Positions 18,371 through 27,699 of a stretch of DNA of 64,000 bases are shown one piece after another. The position numbers and the translations under genes are program-made. The DNA comes from Clostridium beijerinckii (GTDB lineage Bacteria > Bacillota > Clostridia > Clostridiales > Clostridiaceae). Each line of letters starts with the position of its first letter. Positions within the stretch are counted from its first letter, which is position 1. Where the stretch lies: assembly GCF_018223745.1 (NCBI RefSeq), contig NZ_CP073653.1, positions 1,355,001 to 1,419,000 on the forward strand. The letters are read 5' to 3'. Below the pieces are notes generated by a model that was not told the origin of the DNA, ran no database searches, and saw nothing but the letters and a program-made list of their open reading frames with translations.

Positions 18371-18536
18371 GAAAAAAATAAATTGAAAGCATAAATGAAA
18401 TATATCATATAATAAAATGATTCATAGTAGTTAATCGGAAATTTAATAAGAATCTAGTTAATGATTATTTTTTATATGTAACTAAGGTGTAATTAGGTGT
18501 AAACGATAAATTTAAGTATGAAGGGGCAATGGAAGA

Positions 18537-19199
18537 ATGACAAGAGGATCACAAGATACTAAAGTAAAAAATATAAATAGACAACTAGTAATTATGGCAG
18601 ACTTAGTAGAAAAGCAAATATATGAAAGTATGCTGTGTTTAAAGAATTGTGACGTAGAAGCAGTAGAAAAAATTATTAAGGCTGATGATAAAGTTGATGA
18701 ATTGCAAAAAATAATTGAAGAACAGTGTATTAAATTTATTGCATCAGAGCAACCTCTGGCAACAGATTTGAGAAGAGTATTCACTGTTTCTAAAATAGTG
18801 ACAGATTTAGAAAGAATAGCAGATTATGCAGTGGATATTTGCAAAATAACTAAAAGAATTGGTAAAAATGTTAATTCTCTTAAAAAGGTTTCAGAGGATT
18901 TATGGGATATGGAAAGAAAAGCAAGATATATGATAAAGGCATCTATAGATTCTCACGTTAATGATGATGATGAAATGGCATATAGAATTTGCAAAAAAGA
19001 TGATGAGATAGATACTATATATAGATCCTTGTTTGCTTCTTTTGTTAAAGCAATAAAAAAAGATGAAAGCTTACTTCAAGAAGGAACTCAATTGCTATTT
19101 GTAATAAAGTATTTGGAAAGAATAGGAGATCACGTAACTAATATATGTGAATGGACTATCTTTTCAAAAACAGGAGCTTATGTTGATCTAAATGAATAG
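18537..19199 (+). CDS. phoU: PhoU family protein (copy 2)
   Basis: A 220-residue paralogue of the preceding PhoU, roughly three quarters identical by eye and ending in the same YVDLNE. Both PhoU motifs are intact (ATDLRRVFTVSKIVTDLERIADYA, IKYLERIGDHVTNI), so it should fold and bind metal like copy 1. AAGGGGC precedes the start. Unlike copy 1 it has its own promoter candidate and its own terminator, so the two can be regulated separately. It arose by local duplication, with enough divergence for different partners. Confidence 0.92.
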   Translation: MTRGSQDTKVKNINRQLVIMADLVEKQIYESMLCLKNCDVEAVEKIIKADDKVDELQKIIEEQCIKFIASEQPLATDLRRVFTVSKIVTDLERIADYAVDICKITKRIGKNVNSLKKVSEDLWDMERKARYMIKASIDSHVNDDDEMAYRICKKDDEIDTIYRSLFASFVKAIKKDESLLQEGTQLLFVIKYLERIGDHVTNICEWTIFSKTGAYVDLNE

Positions 19200-19216
19200 T
19201 AGTATATAAATGTAGG

Positions 19217-19248
19217 AAAATGTTCTTTTTATTAAGAACATTTTTTAT
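19217..19248 (+). terminator. Terminator after second phoU
   Basis: AAAATGTTCTT pairs with AAGAACATTTT and is followed by TTTT. The tandem insertion sequences begin 16 bases further on. Confidence 0.9.
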
Positions 19249-19263
19249 TCTCTAGGAAATTAT

Positions 19264-20523
19264 CATATGTGTTGATTAACCAAAAAATAGAAGTGAAAAT
19301 ATATAAAAAATGAGGTCATTCTGTAGTAATATTAAAGTGCGAACCAAAATAATACTTAAGGAGAATGCCCTCATGAAAAATACTACCACTATATTTGATA
19401 TATTTCAAACATTTTTAAGTGAAAAGGAAGTTGAAAAATTTAGTAAAATTTTAGAATATGTTGATACTGCAAGAAAATTCACATTATATGATTTAATAAA
19501 ATTCTTTATTGCAGCAGCTACGAATGAATATAAGAGTTATAGGGATGGCGTTGAGCATATGGAATCAGTAGGGCTAACACCAGTTGATTATTCAACTATT
19601 TCTAAAAAAGCCTCTAAGGTAGATTACAAAATTTCTAAAACTTTATTTGAGATTATTGTTTCTAAATGTAATCGTAGAATGCGAAGAATTCTAAATTTGC
19701 CAAAACAATTAATAGCAATTGATTCAACTACCGTGACCGTAGGTGAAAACCGTCTTAAATGGGCAAAATTTAATGGGAAGAAATCTGGAATAAAACTTCA
19801 TATATCTTTAAATATTAATGACTTTACACCACAAAAAGTTATTGAAACTATTGCTAAAAAGCATGATGGACCGATAGGTGAAGGTTTAATAGATGTACAC
19901 TCTATTTTAGTTGAAGATAGGGCTTATGAAAATCATGAGAGATTTGATATGTTTAAAGAAATAAAACAATCTTTTGTTATAAGAATAAAAAATAATACAA
20001 TACTTTCAAAACCAAAGAAATTGAGAAGTTTAGGAGTAGTAGAAAATTCTTCTGTAATTCGAGATGTTACATGTTATTTAGGAAAAGAGACTAAAAAAAC
20101 TCAAAATAGATTTAGAGTAGTTGAATTTACTGATTATTATGGTAAATCAGTAAAAGTGTGCACTGACCTAATGAACATTACTCCAGAAAAAATAGCAGAA
20201 ATATACAAGGAACGTTGGAAAATTGAAACCTTCTTTAAATTTATAAAACAAAACTTGAATGTAAAAAGAATATTTGGAACAACTGAAAATGCTGTCTATA
20301 ATCAACTTTTCATATCATTGATAGCTTATGTTTTGCTTCAATTTACTTATGTTGAAACGACTAAAAATTTAAAATATGTTAAATTATCACTAATTCAATT
20401 TGTAAGAAAATTGCTTAAAAAAAGTCTTAAGGTCGAAGTCTATATATCTATTAACTTATTTTTGAAAAATATCAAAAATAAGTTAATAATTTAAAGTAAA
20501 AATTTGGTTAATCAACACTTGTG
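19264..20523 (+). mobile_element. IS4-family insertion sequence, copy 1
   Basis: A 1260-bp element. The left end CATATGTGTTGATTAACC and the right end (reverse complement CACAAGTGTTGATTAACC) agree at 16 of 18 positions. It encodes one full transposase. Confidence 0.9.
19373..20494 (+). CDS. IS4-family transposase, copy 1
   Basis: DDE transposase of 373 residues. I start at ATG 19373 behind AAGGAGAATGCCCTC; an in-frame ATG at 19310 would add 21 residues without a ribosome site. Catalytic residues are D117 (AIDSTTV), D182 (VEDRAYE) and E285. The IS4 signature Y-x2-R-x3-E-x6-K is exact at Y278, R281, E285 and K292 (YKERWKIETFFKFIK). The frame is intact, so the element could be active. Confidence 0.93.
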   Translation: MKNTTTIFDIFQTFLSEKEVEKFSKILEYVDTARKFTLYDLIKFFIAAATNEYKSYRDGVEHMESVGLTPVDYSTISKKASKVDYKISKTLFEIIVSKCNRRMRRILNLPKQLIAIDSTTVTVGENRLKWAKFNGKKSGIKLHISLNINDFTPQKVIETIAKKHDGPIGEGLIDVHSILVEDRAYENHERFDMFKEIKQSFVIRIKNNTILSKPKKLRSLGVVENSSVIRDVTCYLGKETKKTQNRFRVVEFTDYYGKSVKVCTDLMNITPEKIAEIYKERWKIETFFKFIKQNLNVKRIFGTTENAVYNQLFISLIAYVLLQFTYVETTKNLKYVKLSLIQFVRKLLKKSLKVEVYISINLFLKNIKNKLII

Positions 20524-20532
20524 ATAAATTCC

Positions 20533-21792
20533 CATATGTGTTGATTAACCAAAAAATAGAAGTGAAAATATATAAAAAATGAGGTCATTCTGTAGTAATA
20601 TTAAAGTGCGAACCAAAATAATACTTAAGGAGAATGCCCTCATGAAAAATACTACCACTATATTTGATATATTTCAAACATTTTTAAGTGAAAAGGAAGT
20701 TGAAAAATTTAGTAAAGTTTTAGAATATGTTGATACTGCAAGAAAATTCACATTATATGATTTAATAAAATTCTTTATTGCAGCAGCTACGAATGAATAT
20801 AAGAGTTATAGGGATGGCGTTGAGCATATGGAATCAGTAGGGCTAACACCAGTTGATTATTCAACTATTTCTAAAAAAGCCTCTAAGGTAGATTACAAAA
20901 TTTCTAAAACTTTATTTGAGATTATTGTTTCTAAATGTAATCGTAGAATGCGAAGAATTCTAAATTTGCCAAAACAATTAATAGCAATTGATTCAACTAC
21001 CGTGACCGTAGGTGAAAACCGTCTTAAATGGGCAAAATTTAATGGGAAGAAATCTGGAATAAAACTTCATATATCTTTAAATATTAATGACTTTACACCA
21101 CAAAAAGTTATTGAAACTATTGCTAAAAAGCATGATGGACCGATAGGTGAAGGTTTAATAGATGTACACTCTATTTTAGTTGAAGATAGGGCTTATGAAA
21201 ATCATGAGAGATTTGATATGTTTAAAGAAATAAAACAATCTTTTGTTATAAGAATAAAAAATAATACAATACTTTCAAAACCAAAGAAATTGAGAAGTTT
21301 AGGAGTAGTAGAAAATTCTTCTGTAATTCGAGATGTTACATGTTATTTAGGAAAAGAGACTAAAAAAACTCAAAATAGATTTAGAGTAGTTGAATTTACT
21401 GATTATTATGGTAAATCAGTAAAAGTGTGCACTGACCTAATGAACATTACTCCAGAAAAAATAGCAGAAATATACAAGGAACGTTGGAAAATTGAAACCT
21501 TCTTTAAATTTATAAAACAAAACTTGAATGTAAAAAGAATATTTGGAACAACTGAAAATGCTGTCTATAATCAACTTTTCATATCATTGATAGCTTATGT
21601 TTTGCTTCAATTTACTTATGTTGAAACGACTAAAAATTTAAAATATGTTAAATTATCACTAATTCAATTTATAAGAAAATTGCTTAAAAAAAGTCTTAAG
21701 GTCGAAGTCTATATATATATTAACTTATTTTTGAAAAATATCAAAAATAAGTTAATAATTTAAAGTGAAAATTTGGTTAATCAACACTTGTG
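20533..21792 (+). mobile_element. IS4-family insertion sequence, copy 2
   Basis: Same length (1260 bp), orientation and ends as copy 1. The nucleotide sequence is almost identical, indicating very recent duplication. Confidence 0.9.
20642..21763 (+). CDS. IS4-family transposase, copy 2
   Basis: A 373-residue DDE transposase that differs from copy 1 at three residues: Val for Ile in SKVLEY, Ile for Val in IQFIRK, and Tyr for Ser in VYIYIN. The D, D, E and YREK motifs are unchanged. ATG 20642 follows the same AAGGAG site. Both copies could therefore supply transposase for the pair. Confidence 0.93.
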   Translation: MKNTTTIFDIFQTFLSEKEVEKFSKVLEYVDTARKFTLYDLIKFFIAAATNEYKSYRDGVEHMESVGLTPVDYSTISKKASKVDYKISKTLFEIIVSKCNRRMRRILNLPKQLIAIDSTTVTVGENRLKWAKFNGKKSGIKLHISLNINDFTPQKVIETIAKKHDGPIGEGLIDVHSILVEDRAYENHERFDMFKEIKQSFVIRIKNNTILSKPKKLRSLGVVENSSVIRDVTCYLGKETKKTQNRFRVVEFTDYYGKSVKVCTDLMNITPEKIAEIYKERWKIETFFKFIKQNLNVKRIFGTTENAVYNQLFISLIAYVLLQFTYVETTKNLKYVKLSLIQFIRKLLKKSLKVEVYIYINLFLKNIKNKLII

Positions 21793-21831
21793 GGAAATTA
21801 TATTGTTGGATAATCTGTGGATAACTTATAA

Positions 21832-22020
21832 GAAAGGCTGATTTAGAAGGCTGGCTTTTAAAAGAGAATAAAAAAGAAAATATATTCGCCTGCATAAAAT
21901 GTTCTTATATGCAGCATAGCTGCCATTTCTTATGTGCAGATTTTTCTCACATGCGTTCGAAAAGGCAGATGCGTAAAAAAATCTCCGGCTCCACAGTCGC
22001 CTGCGATTTTGTTCTTTCAA
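21832..22020. repeat. Hairpin-rich intergenic repeat, R2-related
   Basis: The gap after the tandem insertion sequences holds a G/C-richer block with several small hairpins, including GCAGCATAGCTGC, which also occurs at 44963-44975 inside R2 copy b. The motif CATCTGCC is also shared in reverse complement. The inverted ends of R2 are not clear here, so this may be a fragment or a sister family. An open frame on the minus strand across it has no ribosome site or family resemblance. Confidence 0.45.
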
Positions 22021-22051
22021 TTGTTTAAATATGTTTTAACAATATGAATTG

Positions 22052-22080
22052 TTGACTTAACTAAGGGTTTAATGTAATAT
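22052..22080 (+). promoter_or_regulatory. Candidate sigma-A promoter of the DUF512 gene
   Basis: TTGACT (22052-22057), a 17-base spacer, and TAATAT (22075-22080), about 36 bases before the start codon. Confidence 0.55.
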
Positions 22081-22116
22081 AACAAAGATAAGAATGTTAT
22101 AATAAGGGGTGAAAAA

Positions 22117-23451
22117 ATGAAAAATATTATAACAAAAGTAACCTCTAATGGAATTGCAGAGGAAGTCGGGATAGAAGAAAATGATATCTTAGTATCTATA
22201 AACAATAAGGAAATAAATGATATCATAGATTATAAATTTTTATCTGCAGATGAAGAGATTGTTTTAGAGATAGAAAAACCTAGTGGTGAAATATGGGAAA
22301 TTGAAATTGAAAAAGAGTATGGTGAAGACATAGGAATAGAATTTGGTGGAGGCATCATGGATAAGGCAAAATCATGCAGTAATAAATGTATATTTTGTTT
22401 TATTGATCAGCTGCCTAAGGGAATGAGAGAAACATTATACTTTAAAGATGATGATTCAAGATTGTCATTTTTACAAGGAAATTTCGTGACATTAACAAAT
22501 ATGAAAGATGAGGACATTGATAGGATAATAAAATATCATATAAGTCCAATTAATATTTCTGTACATACAACTAATCCAGATCTAAGGGTTGAAATGCTAA
22601 ATAACAGATTTGCAGGCAATGTTCTTGAAAGAATGCAAAGGCTAGCGGATGCAGGTATTACAATGAATGCACAAATAGTTTGTGTTCCAGGAATAAATAA
22701 TGGAAATGAACTTAAAAGAACAATTGAAGATTTATATAAACTTTATCCAGAAGTTTCAGATGTAGCAGTAGTTCCCATAGGTATCACAAAGTTTAGGCAA
22801 GGACTTAAGCATGTTAATACGTATACAAAGGAACAATCTATTGAGGAAATCAATAATATTAAAGAATTGCAAGATACATATATTAAAGAAACTGGTAAGC
22901 CATTTGTGAGATTATCTGATGAATTTTATTTAGTCGCAGATAAAGAAATTCCAAATCAGGAATTTTATGATGATTATCATCAAATAGAAGATGGTATAGG
23001 AATGGTTAGGTGTTTTAGAGATGCCATAGATAGCACTTTAGATGACTTGGATTTAAATATGAAGGGAAGCTTTTCTATAGTTACAGGAGAGCTGGCGTAT
23101 AATGAATTGCTTGAAGCCAGCAATAAAATTAAATGTAAAAATCCTAAGATACAGCTTGATGTCTACAAAATAGTGAATCATTATTTTGGAGAAACTATTA
23201 CTATAGCAGGACTTTTAACTGGAACTGATATAATAAATCAGATGAAGGGAATAATAAATAGTAAGTATTTAATAATGTCTAATAACATGTTTAGAAAAGG
23301 CTACGAATTATCTGATTCTAATGAGCAGATAATGCTGGATGATATTAAAATTAAAGATATTGAATCAGCTTTAGATGTCAAGGTAATAGTAGTTGACTAC
23401 ACAGGTGAAGATTTAATAGAAAAACTTAATGAGGCATATGAAGAAAAATAG
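22117..23451 (+). CDS. DUF512 family protein with PDZ-like and radical SAM-type domains
   Basis: A conserved clostridial protein of 444 residues and unknown substrate. Residues 1-60 resemble a PDZ domain (GIAEEVGIEENDILVSIN). A C-x3-C-x2-C cluster (CSNKCIFC) near residue 88 starts a radical SAM-type core, and DUF512 forms the C-terminal part. AAGGGGTGAAAA supplies the ribosome site. It lies 58 bases before der, an arrangement that is common in clostridia. The iron-sulfur cluster and SAM dependence are inferred from the cysteine motif; the reaction is unknown. Confidence 0.85.
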   Translation: MKNIITKVTSNGIAEEVGIEENDILVSINNKEINDIIDYKFLSADEEIVLEIEKPSGEIWEIEIEKEYGEDIGIEFGGGIMDKAKSCSNKCIFCFIDQLPKGMRETLYFKDDDSRLSFLQGNFVTLTNMKDEDIDRIIKYHISPINISVHTTNPDLRVEMLNNRFAGNVLERMQRLADAGITMNAQIVCVPGINNGNELKRTIEDLYKLYPEVSDVAVVPIGITKFRQGLKHVNTYTKEQSIEEINNIKELQDTYIKETGKPFVRLSDEFYLVADKEIPNQEFYDDYHQIEDGIGMVRCFRDAIDSTLDDLDLNMKGSFSIVTGELAYNELLEASNKIKCKNPKIQLDVYKIVNHYFGETITIAGLLTGTDIINQMKGIINSKYLIMSNNMFRKGYELSDSNEQIMLDDIKIKDIESALDVKVIVVDYTGEDLIEKLNEAYEEK

Positions 23452-23509
23452 ACTAGCATGCTGGCTTGTTATTTTTGAATATGTCTAAATATAAAGAGGA
23501 GGAATTTTA

Positions 23510-24826
23510 ATGGGTAAACCGATAGTTGCTATAGTTGGAAGACCGAATGTTGGAAAATCAACGTTATTTAATAAATTAGCAGGGAAAAGAATTTCAATAG
23601 TTCAAGATACACCAGGGGTTACAAGGGATAGGGTGTATGCAGAGGCTGAATGGCTGAGATATAATTTTACTATGATAGATACAGGTGGTATTGAACCAGA
23701 GAATAATGATATTATTATAAAACAAATGAGAAGACAAGCAAATATTGCAATTGAGACAGCTGACGTAATAATATTTATAGTTGATGGTAAAGAAGGATTA
23801 ACTGCTGCAGATAATGAAGTGGCTACTATGCTTAGAAAGAGCAAAAAACCAGTAGTTTTAGTTGTTAATAAAGTTGACAATTTAAAAGATGAAAATAATG
23901 CGTATGAATTTTATAATTTAGGAATAGGCGATCCTATGGCAATATCAGCAGGGCAAGGATTAGGACTTGGTGATATGCTTGATGAGGTAGTTAAGCATTT
24001 TGATAAATCTATTTATGATGAAGAAGAGGATGAATATATCAGAATAGCTATGATTGGTAAACCTAATGTAGGAAAGTCTTCTTTAATTAATAAATTACTT
24101 GGAGAAGAAAGAGTAATAGTTTCTGATATTCCAGGAACTACAAGAGATTCAATAGATAGTCATTTAGAAACAGAGGAAGGTAAATTTATTTTAGTTGATA
24201 CGGCTGGTCTTAGAAGAAAGAGCAAGGTAAAAGAAGAAATTGAGAGATATAGTGTTATAAGAACTTACGCTGCAATAGAAAGAGCGGACGTGTGTATACT
24301 TATGATTGATGCAACAGAAGGAATTACAGAACAAGATGAAAAAATAATAGGTTATGCTCATGAATTGAGAAAGGCTATTATGGTTATTGTTAATAAGTGG
24401 GATTTGGTTGAAAAAGATGATAAAACTTTAGATAAATTTAAAAAGGATCTTCAATCAAATTTAAAGTTCTTAAGTTATGCTGAATACTTATTCATCTCTG
24501 CACTAACAGGACAAAGAACTAATAAAGTGCTTAAGTTAGCAAGATATTGCTATGATAATTACAATAAGAGAATTTCAACAGGTATATTAAATGATGTTAT
24601 AAGTAAAGCTGTACTAATGAAGGAACCACCTATCGTTGGAATTAAGAGAATGAAAATCTACTATGCAACTCAAGTTGCAACTAAACCGCCTAAATTTGTG
24701 TTCTTCATAAATGATGAAAGTGCAAGACACTTCTCATATGAAAGGTATTTGGAAAATCAATTAAGAGATAGTTTTGATTTCAAAGGAACTGGAATACAAA
24801 TTGAATACAGACAAAGAAAGGAATAG
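23510..24826 (+). CDS. der: Ribosome biogenesis GTPase Der (EngA)
   Basis: Essential GTPase for 50S ribosomal subunit maturation. It has the diagnostic two tandem G domains: G1 GRPNVGKST at the N-terminus and a second G1 GKPNVGKSS near residue 182, each with its DxxG (DTGG, DTAG) and NKxD (NKVD, NKWD). A KH-like C-terminal domain follows. The length, 438 residues, is typical. GAGGAGG precedes the ATG. gpsA follows after two bases. Confidence 0.98.
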   Translation: MGKPIVAIVGRPNVGKSTLFNKLAGKRISIVQDTPGVTRDRVYAEAEWLRYNFTMIDTGGIEPENNDIIIKQMRRQANIAIETADVIIFIVDGKEGLTAADNEVATMLRKSKKPVVLVVNKVDNLKDENNAYEFYNLGIGDPMAISAGQGLGLGDMLDEVVKHFDKSIYDEEEDEYIRIAMIGKPNVGKSSLINKLLGEERVIVSDIPGTTRDSIDSHLETEEGKFILVDTAGLRRKSKVKEEIERYSVIRTYAAIERADVCILMIDATEGITEQDEKIIGYAHELRKAIMVIVNKWDLVEKDDKTLDKFKKDLQSNLKFLSYAEYLFISALTGQRTNKVLKLARYCYDNYNKRISTGILNDVISKAVLMKEPPIVGIKRMKIYYATQVATKPPKFVFFINDESARHFSYERYLENQLRDSFDFKGTGIQIEYRQRKE

Positions 24827-24828
24827 TT

Positions 24829-25821
24829 ATGAGTAAAATTACTTTTTTAGGAGGAGGAAGCTTTGGAAGTGCCTTAGCTGTTTTACTTGCAGAAAAAAAT
24901 AATGTTGTTAATATATACGATAGAGATAAGAATGTTGTTAATGAAATAAACATTAAGAGAACAAACGAAAAGTATATGAAAGATTTTGCAATTCCTAAAG
25001 GAGTAACTGCATTTAATAGTATTGAAGAAGCAATAGATGGTGCTGATTATATAGTTTTATCAGTACCTTCCCATGTAATTAGAAGTATGTGTATAGCTAT
25101 TAAAGGGAAAATTCCTAAAGATATTCCAATAATATCTATTGCAAAAGGTATTGAGGAAGATACAGATAAAAGATTATCAGTTGTAATTGAGGAAGAATTA
25201 GATAATCCAGTTGTAGTTTTATCAGGACCAAGCCATGCGGAAGAAGTTGTAATGAAGATACCAACTACAATAGTTAGTACATCTAAAGAAATGAAATTTG
25301 CAACTGATATTCAAGATTTATTTATGACACCATATTTTAGAGTCTATACTAATGACGATATAATAGGGGTAGAAGTTGGTGGCGCTGTAAAGAATGTAAT
25401 TGCGTTAGCTGCAGGAGTTATAGATGGCCTTGGGTATGGAGACAATACAAAAGCTGCACTTTTAACTAGGGGGATGAAGGAAATCTCTAGAGTTGGGATA
25501 GCACTTGGTGGAAGAGCGGAAACTTTTTACGGATTAACCGGTATGGGAGATTTAATAGTTACTTGTACATCTATGCATTCTAGAAATAGAAGGGCTGGTT
25601 TACTTATAGGTAAAGGTATGTCTCTTGAAGATGCTTTAAAAGAAGTTGGAATGGTTGTTGAAGGAGTAAAAGCTTGCAGAGCATTTTATCAACTGAAGGA
25701 AAGAATAGGTATATCAATGCCTATAACAGATGGGCTCTATAAAGGATTATTTGAAGGAAAGAATGCTAAGTCTATTATTGATGAACTCATGAACAGAGAC
25801 AAAAAGAGTGAATTATTTTAA
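24829..25821 (+). CDS. gpsA: Glycerol-3-phosphate dehydrogenase [NAD(P)+]
   Basis: Reduces dihydroxyacetone phosphate to sn-glycerol-3-phosphate for phospholipid synthesis. The N-terminal Rossmann motif is [13 protein letters not shown] and the catalytic Lys is in [14 protein letters not shown]. The C-terminal helical domain ([20 protein letters not shown]) is complete in 330 residues. It is nearly continuous with der, so one message is likely. A strong terminator closes the unit. Confidence 0.97.
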   Translation: MSKITFLGGGSFGSALAVLLAEKNNVVNIYDRDKNVVNEINIKRTNEKYMKDFAIPKGVTAFNSIEEAIDGADYIVLSVPSHVIRSMCIAIKGKIPKDIPIISIAKGIEEDTDKRLSVVIEEELDNPVVVLSGPSHAEEVVMKIPTTIVSTSKEMKFATDIQDLFMTPYFRVYTNDDIIGVEVGGAVKNVIALAAGVIDGLGYGDNTKAALLTRGMKEISRVGIALGGRAETFYGLTGMGDLIVTCTSMHSRNRRAGLLIGKGMSLEDALKEVGMVVEGVKACRAFYQLKERIGISMPITDGLYKGLFEGKNAKSIIDELMNRDKKSELF

Positions 25822-25877
25822 TATTTTTAGTATTGTAATATGAGTATACTTTAGGGATTTATATTTAAGTTATTTGT

Positions 25878-25921
25878 ACCAGCTATATAAAAAAGATTGA
25901 TTTTTTATATAGCTGGTTTTG
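25878..25921 (+). terminator. Strong terminator after gpsA
   Basis: A perfect 17-base stem starting ACCAGCTATATAAAAAA is followed by TTT. The remaining 260 bases up to spoIVA are A/T rich; a 70-residue open frame there has no ribosome site and a low-complexity hydrophobic sequence, so I do not call it. Confidence 0.9.
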
Positions 25922-26182
25922 TATTTTCAAATATTAGTAAATTGTAGTCTAATTAAATTCCTCAATAGGTTGTGTGAAAAGTTCTTAGGCTACTATTTTT
26001 TTATTCTTTTTCAATTATGCCTAATGTTAATGTTTAATTTTAAAGATAGGAATTTTAATAATATTTTAATCATATATTTAGTGATTAGAATTGTGTTAAA
26101 ATTTTTTATTTATTATATTTGTATATTTTAAATAAAGCATGAATATATATATATTGGAAAAAAGAATATGGGAGGGAAAAAT

Positions 26183-27661
26183 GTGGACAATTTTAACATA
26201 TACAAAGATATAGCCGATAGAACCCAAGGGGACATATATGTAGGAGTCGTAGGACCAGTTAGGACAGGGAAATCTACATTTATCAAAAAGTTCATGGATC
26301 TTATGGTAATACCTAAAATTGATAATACTTATAAAAAGGAAAGAGCAAAAGATGAGTTACCACAGAGTGGCTCAGGAAAAAATATTCACACAACAGAACC
26401 TAAATTTGTACCTAATGAAGCAGTAGAAATAAATTTAGGGGATGAAATAAAATTTAAAGTAAGGATGGTTGACTGCGTAGGATATATTGTAAAAGGAGCA
26501 TTAGGATATCTAGATGGTGAAGAAACTAAAATGGTTCATACACCATGGTATGATTACGAAATACCTTTTGAGGATGCAGCAGAAATTGGGACAAGAAAAG
26601 TTATAAAAGACCATTCAACAATAGGATTAGTAATTACAACTGATGGAAGTATAACTGGAATAGATAGAAATGACTATGTAGAACCAGAAGAAAGAGTAAT
26701 ATATGAATTACAGTCACTAAATAAACCTTTTATTGTAGTTCTTAATACTAATAAGCCTAATTCTCAAGAAACTAAGGCATTGAAAAAAGAATTAGAAGAT
26801 AAATATAATGTAACTGTTCAAGTTATGGATGTTTATAATATGGAAGAACAAGATATTGAAGATTTATTTAAACACGTACTTAAGGAATTCCCTGTAAAAG
26901 AAATAAATATTGATATGCCCGAATGGTTAGAAAAATTGGAATGTAACCATTGGCTAAAAAAAGATTTTTTCAACATAATTATGAACATGAGTCAAGATGT
27001 CTCTAAGGTAAGAGACATAAAATACTGCTTAAATGATTTTGAAAATGAAGACTTTATGGGAAAAGCAACCATAAATGAAGTTGATTTAGGCAGTGGAACA
27101 GCAAAAATATCTATGAAACCTAAGGATGGAATTTTCTATAAGGTTCTTAGTGAGATATGTAATTTAGAAGTTGGTTCAGAAAGTGACTTACTCAGCATAA
27201 TAAATGACCTAAGTCATGCAAAATGTGAATATGATAAGGTTAAAGATGCATTAGAAGATGTAAGAGAGAGTGGCTATGGATTAGTTGCACCACAACTTTC
27301 AGAAATGAAGTTTGAGGAACCTGAAATAGTTAAACAAGGTAATAAATATGGAGTTAAATTAAAGGCAAGTGCTCCAAGCTTACATCTTATAAAGTGCGAT
27401 ATTAAAACTGAGATAAGCCCTATAATGGGATCAGAAAAGGAATCGGAAGAACTAGTAAAAGGTCTTCTAGAACAATTTGAAACAGATCCAGCCCTTCTTT
27501 GGCAAAGTAATATGTTTGGAAAATCTTTAGAAGTGTTAGTAAAAGAAGGATTACAAAACAAGCTATATAAAATGCCAGAAGATGTTCAAGTTAAGATTCA
27601 AAAAACTTTGCAGAAAATTATTAATGAAGGTAATGGTGGATTAATCTGTATAATACTTTAA
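26183..27661 (+). CDS. spoIVA: Stage IV sporulation protein A (coat basement ATPase)
   Basis: ATPase that polymerises on the forespore surface to form the base layer of the spore coat. I choose GTG 26183: GGAGG at 26171-26175 is then seven bases away and the protein has 492 residues, the length of the Bacillus protein; the ATG at 26168 would lie before the ribosome site. The N-terminus DNFNIYKDIADRTQGDIYVG is family-typical and Walker A is GPVRTGKS at 24-31. SpoIVA is anchored by the SpoVM peptide, whose gene is at 44794. Confidence 0.97.
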   Translation: MDNFNIYKDIADRTQGDIYVGVVGPVRTGKSTFIKKFMDLMVIPKIDNTYKKERAKDELPQSGSGKNIHTTEPKFVPNEAVEINLGDEIKFKVRMVDCVGYIVKGALGYLDGEETKMVHTPWYDYEIPFEDAAEIGTRKVIKDHSTIGLVITTDGSITGIDRNDYVEPEERVIYELQSLNKPFIVVLNTNKPNSQETKALKKELEDKYNVTVQVMDVYNMEEQDIEDLFKHVLKEFPVKEINIDMPEWLEKLECNHWLKKDFFNIIMNMSQDVSKVRDIKYCLNDFENEDFMGKATINEVDLGSGTAKISMKPKDGIFYKVLSEICNLEVGSESDLLSIINDLSHAKCEYDKVKDALEDVRESGYGLVAPQLSEMKFEEPEIVKQGNKYGVKLKASAPSLHLIKCDIKTEISPIMGSEKESEELVKGLLEQFETDPALLWQSNMFGKSLEVLVKEGLQNKLYKMPEDVQVKIQKTLQKIINEGNGGLICIIL

Positions 27662-27683
27662 AAAATCTGATATAAAGATTTTT
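27661..27683 (+). terminator. Weak A/T hairpin at the end of spoIVA
   Basis: AAAAATCT pairs with AGATTTTT and continues into TATAATTT. It is composed almost entirely of A-T pairs and so weak. Confidence 0.35.
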
Positions 27684-27699
27684 ATAATTTAATCCTAAC

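Larger units (their letters stand above)
19255..21801. mobile_element. Tandem pair of IS4-family elements flanked by a 9-bp target duplication
   Basis: GGAAATTAT occurs at 19255-19263 and again at 21793-21801, directly abutting the outer ends of two same-direction 1260-bp insertion sequences. The inner junction (20524-20532) carries a different 9-base sequence, ATAAATTCC. The outer duplication implies that the pair entered this intergenic site as one unit, or that a later event rebuilt the middle. Confidence 0.85.

Noticed and set aside
19264-21792. Composite transposon carrying cargo
   Set aside because: Only nine bases separate the two insertion sequences, so there is no cargo gene.
21826-22020. 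64-residue minus-strand frame after the insertion sequences
   Set aside because: It spans hairpin-rich repeat DNA and resembles no family.
25919-26131. 70-residue open frame before spoIVA
   Set aside because: It starts inside the gpsA terminator, lacks a ribosome site and encodes low-complexity hydrophobic sequence typical of A/T-rich DNA.
26100-26170. Sigma-E promoter of spoIVA
   Set aside because: GTATATT and CATGAATAT are present but the spacing (10 bases) is too short for the known consensus.
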